From Dactylellina haptotyla (lineage: Eukaryota > Ascomycota > Orbiliomycetes > Orbiliales > Orbiliaceae): a DNA stretch of 64,000 nucleotides. The DNA lies in the NCBI GenBank assembly GCA_031310005.1, contig CM062383.1, positions 3,677,585 through 3,741,584 on the forward strand. The letters run 5' to 3'. This document shows, piece by piece, positions 1 to 11,718 of this stretch (the stretch's first letter is position 1; every line of letters starts with the position of its first letter). A model generated the notes under the pieces. That model had not been told where the DNA came from. It did no database searches and worked only from the letters and a program-made list of their open reading frames with translations. Made by a program: the position numbers and the translations under genes.

Positions 1-1092
1 TCTCCCCTGGATGCACATGCTACTTTGTGTGCTAAATCTAGTTGAAAGTTGAGAACACAACTAGCTAGCTCTAATTATTAAGAATTCTATGTGCTGTTTT
101 CAAAGCTTAAAACCCTTGCTTAAACGGTGGAACAGTGGGAAAGCGCAGGAATCCAGGTTTCGTGCGTTCGGCTGGTATGCAGTAAAGCGCCTAGCGGGTG
201 ATATTTTGGTCCACGGGATAGCAAAGCTAGTGGTTTCGTACAACGGCAAGCCATGTCCCAGATATGGTTTGTGGGATGGTTGTGGCAACCCGAGATTTAA
301 GATATTTTCTGTACTAGTGCGGCACAGGTCTCCAGGGTCAGCAAATTGTTTCACAACAGTAAGGTCCATGACCTGTTGGCACCTTTTGTTTGGCAAGAGT
401 CTGGTACCATGCTAGAGCTCGCTTCGTACTTCTAATATTTCTAGAATACCATAAAGAAGGTGGAGAGTCCAGTCATGGGCGCAGCTTCTTGGAAACTTAC
501 GTACACACGGAAGCAAAGATCCACGCTAAGGATATAAGATCCTGAAATTTTATTAAATAGATTCCCTACCCGCAGCTTATAGCTGAATTTCATAATACCC
601 AAGAGGAAGAAATATTTTTGTGCTCGCTGAGCTTAGGAGAAACATTCATAACAAAGGTTTTATTCGATTGACGCTCCTCAGAATTGCCTTACGACTTTGA
701 ATGGTTAAGATATTTCCCACTTTTGGGATACGATGACCTACTCGCGACGATCTTGTTTTCAAATGTAAGTATCCCAATCAGTTAAGAAGCCATCTAGTAA
801 CGCAGGATGTCTTTTATAACATGAAACTTTTGAATAATTTATAAAAGCCACATAGTTGACATGCCTTTTCTAGTTTTCGCTATGCTATCATTATATTACA
901 AATAATTATATTAGAATTCTTATTTGACCAAGATATTCGTAAGTCCAATTAGCCCAGAATCCCATCGATCTTTTAATTTCTACTTGCTAATTCAAATTCT
1001 GGTATAAAGTTTACCGTAAGAGCACCCTCGGTATCCCCACAGACACCTTCGCATTCATTTATTCTACGGTAGATATCGTCGGTCCATGTTAA
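1..1092. other. Intergenic, no gene recognised
   Basis: Short overlapping open frames on both strands (89-415 plus, 100-396 minus) have no recognisable motif and look like chance. AT content rises after about 540. The missing first exon of the DUF3431 gene probably lies in the last few hundred bases, but I could not fix it. Confidence 0.5.
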
Positions 1093-1101
1093 CAAAGTCA
1101 C

Positions 1102-3148
1102 TTGGAAGCAATAGCATATTCATTATTATGGATCTATACGGCCACGGCTCTTATCACAGAGCTGCTTACGACCACTACTCTCTATACTTCAAAATACAGG
1201 ACAACCGAAAACCTTCCGACGATACAACCTTGGCGGATTCGGGATACCTTTATAGAATCCATTCTGGGAGTTCTGGATATCTCAATTCATATCTGTGTTG
1301 TTCAGGCACTTTTCTACAGTCGTAGTATAACTTTACCCATGCTATTCTTTGTAAGTTGAAACTCCAAATCAGAAATAGATAATCACCCAATCAGTAGCAA
1401 GTCACATTCAAAGCTAACGGGAGGTGATTATTAACACAAAGTATTTGGCCGAGATTACAGCTCGAATTCAGGGAGTCTCTTACCAGCGTCTTCTCCAGGC
1501 ACCTACTTCACAGCGAACATCATTTTCGACATTCTTGACGATGGCGACGCCTGCGTTAATCTTACTTCCACCCATAGGCCTTATACTACTCTCTGAGCGC
1601 AGGTTGGATCCTAAAGCAATACCATTTCTATTGATTGGAGCGTCTAGCTACATTGGAAAGCATGCCTTTATGTTTTCGCTCGCACAGAAGTCCGCAGGCC
1701 CACCCAGTTTTTGGCGATGGACAAGAGCAATCCAATTACTAGCTCTCCTCGTATGCGTCACAGGAGCTATTTTCTGCATATATGAGGGACAAATGCTAGT
1801 ATTTCGCGGGGGGTTCCACAAGATACTTACAACTGTTCCCGCTCATTTCCTTTTACCGACAGTCGTACTAAGCGTCTTCGACGCACTATCAAGTTCTCAG
1901 TATTGCCAGGAAACCCGTAGAGACATTGGCGCAAATTCGGGTTCTTTCACTGATATTGCTACATCGAAAGCTGCGATGGATATTATATGCGTCTTTATAT
2001 CTAGTTTTTCATTCTTTTTGCAGACTCCAACATGGGTTCAAGTCTTAACATACGGGAGCATTGTCGTTTTGACGAGTATTTTCTCACTCTTGCTTAGGTC
2101 CTCTCACCCGTCGAGTCAAACAGAGGAACTAGAGCTCGAAGATTATAATCCCACAGTAAAGTTACTTCCAGATACAGATCAACACGCTCCGAAAGCGAGG
2201 CAACGAGTTGGATACTGTTTCGGATTTAATTTAAAACTGTGGATTTTTCTTCTAGGACTTATTGGAACGAAAGTTTCATTAGAGAGACCCACCCGCGCGA
2301 CTCGCATAGACGATATCACGTCTATTCGACCCATAACTTACATACCCCAGAGCTCGCGCCGCTTAGATGTTGTTGTCAGCCACTATAATGAGGATCCTGC
2401 TAGTATCAAAAGCTTCATCGATAATCTCAAAGAAATTCCAACAATACGGAGCTTGGATCCAAATGTAATGATATATACCAAAAACGACGAAATCGACCCT
2501 GTTGAGTTGAAGCGAGCATCGGGGGCTGCTAATGTTACGGCGCTACCAAATCGAGGCCGAGAAGGGGGGACGTACCTCCACCATATTATCAACAACTGGG
2601 ACAACCTCGCGAACCAGACAATATTCATCCAAGGTCACCCTCATGTTCGAAATCGAGTGTTACGCCGCCTGGAAAAATATTTTGATCCTCTGAGAACAGG
2701 GATGCTTGATCTTGGGTATCGCGATCCTCGAGGCTGTAATTGCCTTGACTGCAGAGACGAGCACGGGTGGGTTGACGAAGCCGGTATTATCCCGGAGCTT
2801 ATGGCGAAAGCCCATCACATAAAATGCGACGCGAATACTAAGGTTTCTATTTCATACGCGGGACAATTTGTTGTGTCTCACAAACGAATATGGGCCATTA
2901 AAAAGTCGGTTTACGAGAGCCTGAATGACAGGCTTGTTGGAGAAAATAGAATCAAACTTGGCGGGGATGAAGACAGCCCGGACGCGCCATTTTTTGGTTA
3001 TACTATAGAACGAAGTTGGAATGCCCTTTTTCAGTGTGCTGATTTAACGGGTGTTAGAGACATGTGCCCTGGGTTGGCAATTGTTGGTTCCGAATTTGCG
3101 GATTTGCGACCTCCAAAGCCGGAGGATTGTGGTTGTATGGATGAGTAA
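1102..3148 (+). CDS. Polytopic membrane protein with C-terminal DUF3431 domain (5' end unresolved)
   Basis: Two exons are visible: an upstream one open from about 1093 to 1350, then 1442-3148, joined by a 91-bp intron (GTAAGT donor at 1351, branch-like CTAAC near 1414, AG at 1440-1441, phase 0). About 650 residues are seen. The first 300 or so hold several hydrophobic segments, consistent with a polytopic membrane region. From about base 2,360 a soluble domain begins with VVVSHYNEDP and continues with an NRGREGGTYLHHI stretch, an IFIQGHPH stretch and a Cys-rich end (EDCGCMDE). This matches DUF3431, a fungal family of unknown activity often compared with glycosyltransferase-like folds. No in-frame ATG lies between the stop at 1090 and the intron except one at 1339, so a further 5' exon is likely. 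The membrane plus DUF3431 layout suggests a surface or secretory-pathway enzyme, which is inference. Confidence 0.75.
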
Positions 3149-5042
3149 TTTCAGTTGTTTTTGCATAGGAGTTCACGGAATATGATTTCAGCGGGCTGTA
3201 AAAATGTCATTATAGATACTTGATTTTTCAATTTTTTTAATTTTAATTTTATTGATTGACGCGCTGGAGGCATGTCACCCATCATATTTCAACCCCTCAA
3301 CACTGTAAGTATTTGGGCTGAGTCAAGAGGGCCCGAGGGGAGCTCGAGAACGCATACTTTTGATGTCGCAGAACAACGCTACAAGACACCATAACCAAGA
3401 GAGAGAAAGAGGCAAAGCTTGACTCATACCTGATCTATTCTCACTGCAATAAATGCTCACAGTTTAGCTTCGGGCCTGGGATTCAGCGTGAAGGAATAAG
3501 AGCATGCGCGCAGTGAGATCTCGTATCCAATTGAGGCGCCTGCAGGCTATGATGCACTAACTTATCTGAGCGGGTTGCCGCTATCATATTGGTATTTGGT
3601 CAAGGACTTTGGTATTTACTGTATGGGGCTCGTTGAACAGAACTTAAAACCTCGTAAAAGCTGACGACGCACCAAGCCTGACGCGCACTCAAACTCGCCT
3701 AGCTCCCATCGCGGAATCCTCGGCCTCCACAGAACGGCCGGCAACACACCGGTACCCTCCACACATGTGCGCATTTGCAACAGGAATATTGCATTGGGAG
3801 CTTACTATATGTTGCATTACATAGATATATCCGCGTAAAAGCGACATTTGGAGGTTTATCGCGAGAGCTTCATAGCTATAAAATAGTATTTATTCTTGGC
3901 GAGTTTCATTCAGAGGCTATCACGATCATATGAGCACATGTGCACATGAACGTATACGAGGAAGGACCCAATAATACGTTGTGGTTTTGTGTTCCACCTT
4001 GATCTATGTTCATATGAGTGATAGAGACTAGAACAAAAATACAAGTAGCAACTAGAAACCTCTCTCGATGCTGTGAAGAATCTGGGCATATAGAGTTATG
4101 ACGCGCAAAACACATATCTTTGGATGCGAATCAATTAGTTTTTGATAGTCCAAGCTGCTTATCTCTTTTGCTAAGGGTTATCTCAAATATACCACAAACG
4201 ATTGAAGGAATATATGTGTTTAACTCATCACTAGGGGATCTGAGAATCCCCGATAGAATTCGCGGTGATGTGTACATAGAGTCGTGATCTGGAATTGCAT
4301 TGGTAAGTCACTAGTGTCCATTATATATATATGGCTGAGGCTTGAGGCCATGGTTGTTGGCTTCCACCATGCGAATCTAGTATTGCGAATCCTGAAGGAG
4401 CTATTTTATAAATATGATTTTATTTGATGCTTGAGAATCGGTACCGAGCAGCGTTTGATTTTTAGTTTCCAGGAATCTGTTCACATTCAAGGTTCTTAGT
4501 TCATTAGAATCATATTTATTTGGAGGAGAGCCTATCTAGTATCACTGCGAATCGAATTCATTTATCATCAATACTGAGAGTAATTAGACTCTAATTAACA
4601 GTTTATCTCGAGTTGACTGTACCAGCCAAAGTGATTGGAACCAAGTTTTGTCGATCTTACTAGCATGTAGTTTTAAAGTACCTCAATCTATCGTAATACC
4701 TCGTTCCAGATACTGACGCAAAGCCCGCCTATCAGTTATTTAACTGAGAACCACAACCTTTTCGTGGCCCAAGAATAATATCTCAAATCAGCTTCTTCAA
4801 TAATAATTGTGGTAAAATGGGTCAAGATTGCTGGGAAGCCTTGGGTACGATTGATCTGCGTCCATGCGCTCAAGTGCTCTCGAAACAAAGACCCGACGAA
4901 AACGTGATCGCCAAATCTGTTAGTGATTTGAATTTTAAGATCTGGGGGAACGTGCAGACCCTTAACAAGCGATCGCGATCGTCTACAGATCGCCACGACA
5001 GGAGCCCAGCCTAATGGGATATTTCTAGTACAAGCTGATCTT
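3149..5042. other. Intergenic, no gene recognised
   Basis: About 1.9 kb with only short chance frames (for example 3906-4115 minus, 4736-5053 minus, 4817-5014 plus) that lack motifs and overlap each other. An AT-rich run sits at 3,221-3,255. No tRNA or repeat was recognised. Confidence 0.5.
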
Positions 5043-6188
5043 ATGGCCCCCACGAAGTCTGTAGTGCGTACTATGCCGCCAACCGGCCCCTCAACTATCT
5101 TGAAATCTCACTGGGTACTCGCCGTTATTATACTTAGTGGGATAGTTGGGATATTTGGGGGGATCAGTTTGTGCAAGTATATATTAACGAAAACGAAAAC
5201 TGACAACAAGAGACGGGATTCGAAGCACTATTTGGGAGTCTTGGAGCGAGGAAAGAGAATTTTATTTCCGATGAGAAAGATCAAAACAAATACTATAACA
5301 GGAACGCAAAGCTCGGAAGGAACTCTGCCTCCATGTCTAGGCAGTCCTCGCACTGAGTATGGAGTTGTCGGTTTTGGAAATTGTCAGGCAGAGTGCCTAG
5401 AGTCGATAGCTGGCAGTTCTGGCGCAGTGTTACCTGGAGATATTAGTGTACCTGATGACGGCGCGCTAGCGGCAAGGGGTATCCAAGACACTTCCAAGAT
5501 GCTTACACCACCTATGAAGCCAGAGAAGTGCAAATTCACAACCATTAAGCATTGGTATCATCCGGCTAGTCAGACTGGGGGAACATCGGGGACGTTAGAT
5601 AAAGCCCGTCAGATTTTTCCGGTTGGGCCAGGAGAAGGCTTTCGACTGGATGGCGAAGAGGAGCCTCTAGCTCTAGTTATTCCGAGATGGCAAGGTGTAG
5701 AAGATAGGAAGCATAATTCGTGGGAAAAGAGTTTGCTTCCTGGGACCCCAAGCTCATTGACGAAATTTGGAAAAATCAGGAGATTCAGCTTGGGAGAAAA
5801 GGATAAAGTTACTGGTCAACCACAAAGTAAGCAAACTTTAAGAAAGTTTGGTGATTTTGAGAATCGAACACCAAGAAGCTGCTGGGAGGTCGGAAACCGA
5901 GAACACGACTACCTCCGTCGGAGTCTTAGCGTAATAGACAGCGCCTCCTTTCTAGCAAACACTAGTTATGAAACTATAAAACTAGATGCTGGCCCAGAGT
6001 TCGTGGAGACGGCAGAGGAGGACAGAGATTATGACGGGTATAGGGAGTCTATTATTTCTGGGTATGGAAAATCTGTAACAGATGGAGATCCCAACGTGGG
6101 CCAAGATCCTGAAGCTTATTTGTGGAAGGCACTTCCGAAACCACCAGCGGAGCGAGTATGGGTTCAAAATGGTAACAGAGCAGTCTAA
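5043..6188 (+). CDS. Hypothetical single-pass membrane protein
   Basis: This is a single uninterrupted frame of 381 codons starting with ATG GCC. I do not recognise the family. Residues about 23-48 form one strongly hydrophobic segment (VLAVIILSGIVGIFGG), followed at once by basic residues (KTKTDNKRR), so the short N-terminus probably faces outside or the lumen and the tail is cytosolic by the positive-inside rule. The remaining 330 or so residues are polar, rich in Gly, Ser, Pro, Lys and Glu, with no obvious domain, and look largely disordered. No intron is needed. It lies between the DUF3431 gene and an MFS transporter that is read towards it (217 bp between the stops). Reality as a gene is supported by length and by a plausible membrane topology only; it may be lineage-specific. 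Confidence 0.6.
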   Translation: MAPTKSVVRTMPPTGPSTILKSHWVLAVIILSGIVGIFGGISLCKYILTKTKTDNKRRDSKHYLGVLERGKRILFPMRKIKTNTITGTQSSEGTLPPCLGSPRTEYGVVGFGNCQAECLESIAGSSGAVLPGDISVPDDGALAARGIQDTSKMLTPPMKPEKCKFTTIKHWYHPASQTGGTSGTLDKARQIFPVGPGEGFRLDGEEEPLALVIPRWQGVEDRKHNSWEKSLLPGTPSSLTKFGKIRRFSLGEKDKVTGQPQSKQTLRKFGDFENRTPRSCWEVGNREHDYLRRSLSVIDSASFLANTSYETIKLDAGPEFVETAEEDRDYDGYRESIISGYGKSVTDGDPNVGQDPEAYLWKALPKPPAERVWVQNGNRAV

Positions 6189-6405
6189 CACCCTGTATAT
6201 AGCATTATGAAAATTTGATACTAAAACTGGGCTAGAATGTAAAGATTATACAAGACCAAAGGACTAATAGGTAACGCATTCAATAACATTTTATGTAGCC
6301 ATAGATATATTAGATATAAAGTAAACCCTGTAAACGCCTGTTATTAAGACAGTTCTAACTTGCTGAAACTCCGTTAAACCTGAATAATGAGGATGTGGGG
6401 TATCG

Positions 6406-8148
6406 CTAGTCATCTTCTTTTCTCCGTCTAATGTCATCCATTTCCCTCTCATGTGGGCTTTTTCCTTCCTCCATTCTCCAACTTACGAAGATACCTAAAA
6501 TTGCGATTCCGGTTAAATAAGTCCACCAAACACACCCGACCATTCCTATCTCCATTCCCTTCGCACTGATCCAACCGCCTAAAGCTGGACCGACTGCCCG
6601 AGCAAGAGAGCTCAACATGTTACCAATTCCATGTAGGGTACCGAGTAGCTTGGGGGAGGGTGCTGCATTCGTCAAGAGGATTACTGAGCTGGGTATTGCT
6701 AACGTTCGGGCCATTACTTGTAGGAATAAGACGAACGCTATCGCGATACCGCGAGTGATTGAGCTCTCGAAAAGGAGGACATACGGTGTAAGTATGTAGC
6801 TTAATGGGAATATGATAAACGCAAATCGGAAGATCCTCAATGTTCCAAATCGAGCTTGGAGGGTTGGGTAGATGAACATTTGGAGAAAAATTCCAGAGCA
6901 GCCGAAAGCGGAGAGATAAAGACCAATCGTTGAGGCATCGTAGCCAAGGCCACCAGTGAAAAATAAACTGTTAGATTGTGCTTGCGGTTTGAAGTTTTCC
7001 TGATTGAAGGGGGTGGAAAGAAAGATTGGGAACAGTTGCATGAAGGCGGCGTTATGAAAAGGCAGTAATGTGAAACCTGCAAGGGTCATTGCGATAACTT
7101 TGGTTCTGATGCTACCAGGAGCCTGCGGACCTGAGATGGGTTTCCTTGAGTCGGGAGGGGCCGAGATAGTCGACTGCGAGGCGGCGGCTGCTGTAACGGT
7201 TGACTCCTCGTCCCGGATCACTTCGTAGCCGTGCATTGTTATCCGCATGATCAGCCGCATGATGCGTTTTCTCAATTCAATCCCGATATCCCGATGGCCA
7301 GGGCGGGTTTTAGAGGGAAGAGTTTCTCTTAGCCCGCCAACTGCAAGCACTAGAGCAACGGACAATGCCATAGCGTTGACCATAGTCGGAAGCGCGAATG
7401 GGTATTGCTCCAACCACTCAACGCCCCCGAATAACCAAGGTAGGTTTTTCGTAGGTGTGGCGAGGAGACCACCAAGTGCCAACCCAGCAATATTTCCGCT
7501 GTTGAAGACCAATGGCAACAAAAGGAACGCTCTTGATTGATATTTTCTTTCTTTGACAATCTCTGCTGTCATGGTTCTCATGACCCCAATATTGCCGTTC
7601 GCGATGCCCGCAATCAATCTCCAAAACATGACCTCGGGAATTGTGGTTCCGAAACCGAAGCCAATGTTGGCAACTATGGAGGCGAGAAGCGGATAGACGA
7701 TCACCGGCTTTCGGCCAAATCTATCTGCGAGTTTAGCCCAAAGCATACTGGTAGCAAACTGGGCTAGAGCGAATGCCGCAACCAACAAGCCAGCCCGACG
7801 GGATATTGTCGAATTGGAGGACGTTTGGCCATTTGTAGCTTGCTTGTCGAGGGAACGAATCAGGTAATAGAGATAAGGGAGAAGACAGGTATTGCTCAGC
7901 GGCTCCGAAAGGCGGCAAGCTGCTAATATCAGAAGCTGCGATTTGTGTGGTAATGACGACCAAGTCACGGGAGGTTCCTTTGACCGGGAAGCGAGGGGAC
8001 GAGATGCGAGTCGCTCAGCGTCCGTGGTAGTGCCCGCGACGGAAGGAGCTCGTATCGGGGAAAGCTCGATTTGTTCTTTCGATTGAAGGAGCGGCCTGGA
8101 ATTGAGGTGGTCTTCCGACGAGGTCGAATCGATGGAGTGTCGTGCCAT
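6406..8148 (-). CDS. MFS transporter, DHA1-like (multidrug/ZIFL type)
   Basis: An intronless gene of 580 residues. The open frame extends upstream to 8265 but begins there with TTG; the first ATG is at 8148 (MARHSIDSTSS), which gives a polar N-terminal tail of normal length. The first transmembrane part carries RLSEPLSNTCLLPYLYYLI, and the loop between TM2 and TM3 has WAKLADRFGRKPV, the MFS motif A. Then follow the usual 12 predicted spans with a long charged central loop after TM6 (about residues 270-350). The C-terminus is basic and hydrophilic (about 25 residues). This layout is that of fungal proton antiporters of the DHA1 group resembling tetracycline-resistance and zinc-induced-facilitator proteins in the plasma or vacuolar membrane. 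The substrate cannot be told. It is read away from the NmrA-like gene across a 1.16-kb gap. Confidence 0.9.
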   Translation of the reverse strand: MARHSIDSTSSEDHLNSRPLLQSKEQIELSPIRAPSVAGTTTDAERLASRPLASRSKEPPVTWSSLPHKSQLLILAACRLSEPLSNTCLLPYLYYLIRSLDKQATNGQTSSNSTISRRAGLLVAAFALAQFATSMLWAKLADRFGRKPVIVYPLLASIVANIGFGFGTTIPEVMFWRLIAGIANGNIGVMRTMTAEIVKERKYQSRAFLLLPLVFNSGNIAGLALGGLLATPTKNLPWLFGGVEWLEQYPFALPTMVNAMALSVALVLAVGGLRETLPSKTRPGHRDIGIELRKRIMRLIMRITMHGYEVIRDEESTVTAAAASQSTISAPPDSRKPISGPQAPGSIRTKVIAMTLAGFTLLPFHNAAFMQLFPIFLSTPFNQENFKPQAQSNSLFFTGGLGYDASTIGLYLSAFGCSGIFLQMFIYPTLQARFGTLRIFRFAFIIFPLSYILTPYVLLFESSITRGIAIAFVLFLQVMARTLAIPSSVILLTNAAPSPKLLGTLHGIGNMLSSLARAVGPALGGWISAKGMEIGMVGCVWWTYLTGIAILGIFVSWRMEEGKSPHEREMDDIRRRKEDD

Positions 8149-9310
8149 CTTTGCGCCGAAAATATTGAACTTGCGCCGGGGGGCAGTGCGGCTAGCAACG
8201 AATCGAAACCGATAAGAGGGCGAGTTGGATAAGTAGGAGGGAGCAGGCGAGATATAAAACGGCAACGTGAACCAACACTTGTGGCAGCTATGTTGTTAGG
8301 GAATCCCTCCGTCCGGTGATATCAGCCGGCCATTCCGATGCCGACGTCACGATCTGTTAGGCGAATGCTTGTCGTCGGCTATGTAGCCGGCAAAGCAGAG
8401 ATATATATCGACGGCGAGGTCCGCGTTCGTCCCAATCGATATTGCTGAGAGTCAGGGAACCGGGTTCGAGGACGGGGAGAGAAGTAGAAGTATCCAGGCC
8501 GGGACGAGGTCCAAGGTATGCGACAAGGTCCAAGGTATGCGACAGTCGACCCCTTTTCGATGAATTCATTTCGTGCCTTCTCGCCAACCAGCTGAGGCTG
8601 AAAAACAACACGACGCGGCCCACCACAATCCACTAACCGCATCCGTCGCTCTTCTTGGAGAGCGCGATATCAAAAATAGCTGGAATCGATTCGCCACTTC
8701 GAATTGAGAATCATACATAGCCAAAGAGAACCTAGGTGTATTGCTGCTGCCGCCGTGCGGAGATATGGGTCGCTGAACAAACTGCTTTTCAGCTAGAATC
8801 CACGGCCTTATCGTCGAGATAAGACGGCCGATTGAATTCGCTGCTGCCGCCGATACGTTCACCGAACATTACATGTACCCGACAGAGCAAATGCAATGCA
8901 AAGGCCGAGTCGACACCAGCCCTCGATTCAGTTTCGGTGGGGTCGTCTCTGTCGTCATGCACGGCCACGCGTGGGGATGTTTGAAGAATTCCAATGGCCT
9001 GCCGGCCTCCAAATAGCCCTTCCGCAACTCACGATTCCTACCCCGCTCCACAGTCTCGTCGCGACTTTTAACCTTCTGTACAAATAAGTTGCGATTCGAT
9101 TGACCAGAGTGCCATTATTGTCCTCCTCATCTGCTCTCCAACGCGGACCACCTGCCGTAAGTAGCGGTCTGGATCCCATGCCGGCCAATTGAGATGTTTC
9201 TGCGATTAGTCCCGTCTCCGATACTGCTGGTGGGACACACTTCGAACTAGACTGACCCTTTTCATTCTCGTAGATTTACAGATCTTTAAGGCGGGGCTGA
9301 AAAAAAAAAG
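8149..9310. other. Divergent intergenic region
   Basis: This 1.16-kb gap separates the minus-strand MFS gene from the plus-strand NmrA-like gene and so should hold both promoters. Several short frames on both strands (8357-8642, 8566-8862, 8955-9188) overlap and show no motif. A directly repeated AAGGTATGCGACA appears at about 8,513 and 8,530. A run of A precedes the ATG at 9311. Confidence 0.45.
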
Positions 9311-10426
9311 ATGTCGGATATCAAAAACGTTATTGTAGTCGGTGTAAGGGAATCCCGTCCTTGACAACTTCAAACGTTCCCGCTCTCAACTGCAGTTTAG
9401 ATCTGCCAGTATCAAAATCCCTTTTTTAACGTCAAAGAGTATAGGCATCGGGCAACCTCGGCCCATCCATCCTCCAGGCCATTCTTGCTTCTAGGAAATT
9501 CAACGTCTCAATCCTAAAATGGTCTGGTGGTACGCACTCTTCGTCGAGCTACCCGGCCAACGTCCCAGTGATTACAACCGACTACTCGCCTGCCTCACTT
9601 GAAGCGGCATTCAAGGGCCAAGACGCCGTCGTTAGTGTTATTGCAGGCGCCGCTCTTGGGGAGCAAAAGAAATTGATCGATGCCGCAGTTGCTTCCGGGG
9701 TGAAGAGGTTTATCCCTAGCGAGTTTGGAAGCAATACAGAGAATAAAGAAGCACAGGAGCTAGTTCCTGTATTTTCTAGAAAAGTCGAGATCAAAGAGTA
9801 TCTTGAGAGCAATAAAGATCATGGCCTGACGTGGACCGGTCTTGTTGTTGGGCCCGTTTTCGATAGGGTAAGCTCTCGTGATGCAGAAAAGCCTTATCCC
9901 ATTGGTTTATCGGTTCCTCTGGTGGCCATTTCGTAAGATTGAACACTGACATGAACCCATCCCATGACAATAGAGCTTGAAGCTAGGGTTTCTTGGCTTC
10001 GATATCCCTTCTCGCCGTGCCACCATCTATGATAAGGGCGACCGTCGATTTACGGCCTCAACCCTAGCTCAGGTCGCATCTGCTGTTGTTGGAATTCTTT
10101 TGAACCCTGTTGAAACCGCCAATAAATTTGTGTATATTGGTTCCTTTACGACTAGCCAGAACGAGATCCTGCAGGTTCTCAAATCCATCCTAGGTGACTG
10201 GACTGTTGAGCAGGCTTCTAGTGCCGACCTGGTGGATATTGGGAGAGAGAAGGTCAAGAGGAGGGATAGCACTGCGATTAGACCACTAGTCACTGCGGCA
10301 ATGTACCATGAGAAGAGTGGGAGCGACTACGAAGCCGAGCTCGGGCTTTCAAATGATTTGCTTGGGTTAACTAAAGAGGATCTGGAGCAAGTCATCAAGG
10401 AGACTGTAAAAGAATTCTCCCTTTAG
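9311..10426 (+). CDS. NmrA-like / isoflavone reductase-like NAD(P)-binding protein
   Basis: Three exons by my reading: 9311-9343, 9445-9867 and 9974-10426, all phase 0, giving 302 residues. The first two exons join to make the dinucleotide-binding motif VVGASGNLG at residues 9-17, which strongly supports that junction. Further family marks are DAVVSVIAG, the GVKRFIPSEFG stretch, the VGPVFDR to LKLGFLGFD junction across intron 2, and FVYIGSFTTSQNEIL. This is the atypical short-chain dehydrogenase family that includes NmrA and plant isoflavone/phenylcoumaran reductases; fungal members are NAD(P)H-dependent reductases of small aromatics or redox sensors, usually cytosolic. The substrate is unknown. 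Length is typical (about 300). A long TM gap separates it from the next gene, so it is probably a single transcription unit. Confidence 0.9.
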
Positions 10427-11718
10427 TTTAGTTATAGTAGGATGTTGAAGCCATGTAGATATAGCTTTCCTTGTACTGACATAGGAAAGCTACCTAACCT
10501 ATATTTATTCATATATACACTTTCCTAGCGCATGAGCTTCTCGTCGCTACTATGTACTTAGCTAGCGAATTGGCAGGCTGTCGTGGTGCCATTGAGGAGG
10601 GTCGCCAACGTAGAACTTAATAATGTTCATTCCCATTTATCCCTAGGCCTTCAGTCGAATTCGTCATGTGAACTAAAGCAGGGCCCAAACCTGGTTTAGG
10701 ACAGGCTAGATATCCAACATACTGAAGGTAGCGAAGCCGTTGTTTATTTGACAAAGAATTGCGACAGGCTTGAGCCAGAGGACTCGCTTGGGTAATTGTT
10801 GGTTCACGCGTTGATGGCCTTCAGAGCTCCGACTCGCGGTGAGGTAAATTCGCCAAGTTCGGTCTGCGCAGACTTCGTGCTTTAAACAAGCGACATTATT
10901 GGTTGCGACCACCGCACAGCATCTCGCAGCGCGATCTTGGGTGGTCATAATGCTCTCAACGACAACTCCTAGAACCCGAGATTACGACAGATTCAAGCCT
11001 GCCTCCGGCTGGCTGTTTCGCGCAGACAGATTGTCAACATGGTTTTGGAGGGTGATGGGCTAAGCACTTTTCGTCTGATCTCAAACTTTAGCATTCATCC
11101 GCTGGAAGCACATGTCAGAACGATTCGCTCTGAGTGCTCTTTTCTCAGGAGCTAGACTTGCGACCTTGCAACAGTTTCGCAGGGTCTGTTGGTGCTATCG
11201 ATAACGATGTAGAGATGCCTCCCCCCACTCGCCACCACCATCACCACCACAACTGAACCAAGCTTATCGAAATATTCCGGCCATGTTCCTCTTTCAATGC
11301 AGGGCCGAATACCCATCCCGCGCGCTCATTCTCGTCTGCAATAGCACGAGGCACACTAGCTCGTAAGCTTCAGAAAACGCTCGCGACCATGTGGCTCAAT
11401 GATTGGCCCATATGGTGGCAGCGTATAAATCTTAGGAGCGCGATAATCGAAATCAGAAATTCAGCTGGCTCCGGTCTATGCTTCACCCCTCACCAAGCAA
11501 CGCCCCACCTTATACCCAGATGATGAATATGGAGTTTCCTATAGTTTCTTCTCGGCGCGAGAGGTTTGAGTGTGCGGAGGGAAACTGCTTGTGGACCCTA
11601 TATAACCCCGCCGTGTCTTTCGATACTGCTCCAGTTTGGAATTTCTTCAATACGGTCCCCTTTGTGTCAGCTCATTGCCTCAAATTCTTCTCATCCGTCA
11701 ACCGGATACCCTTATAAG
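10427..11718. other. Intergenic region upstream of BTA1
   Basis: About 1.3 kb without a recognised gene. The minus frame 10706-10948 has no motif. A short CAC-rich stretch (about 11,229-11,252) and a TATA-like CTATATAAC at 11,598-11,606, about 115 bp before the BTA1 ATG, are the only items of note. Confidence 0.45.

Noticed and set aside
8357-9188. Several frames in the gap between the MFS and NmrA-like genes
   Set aside because: All are short, overlap on both strands and lack motifs; better explained as the shared promoter region.
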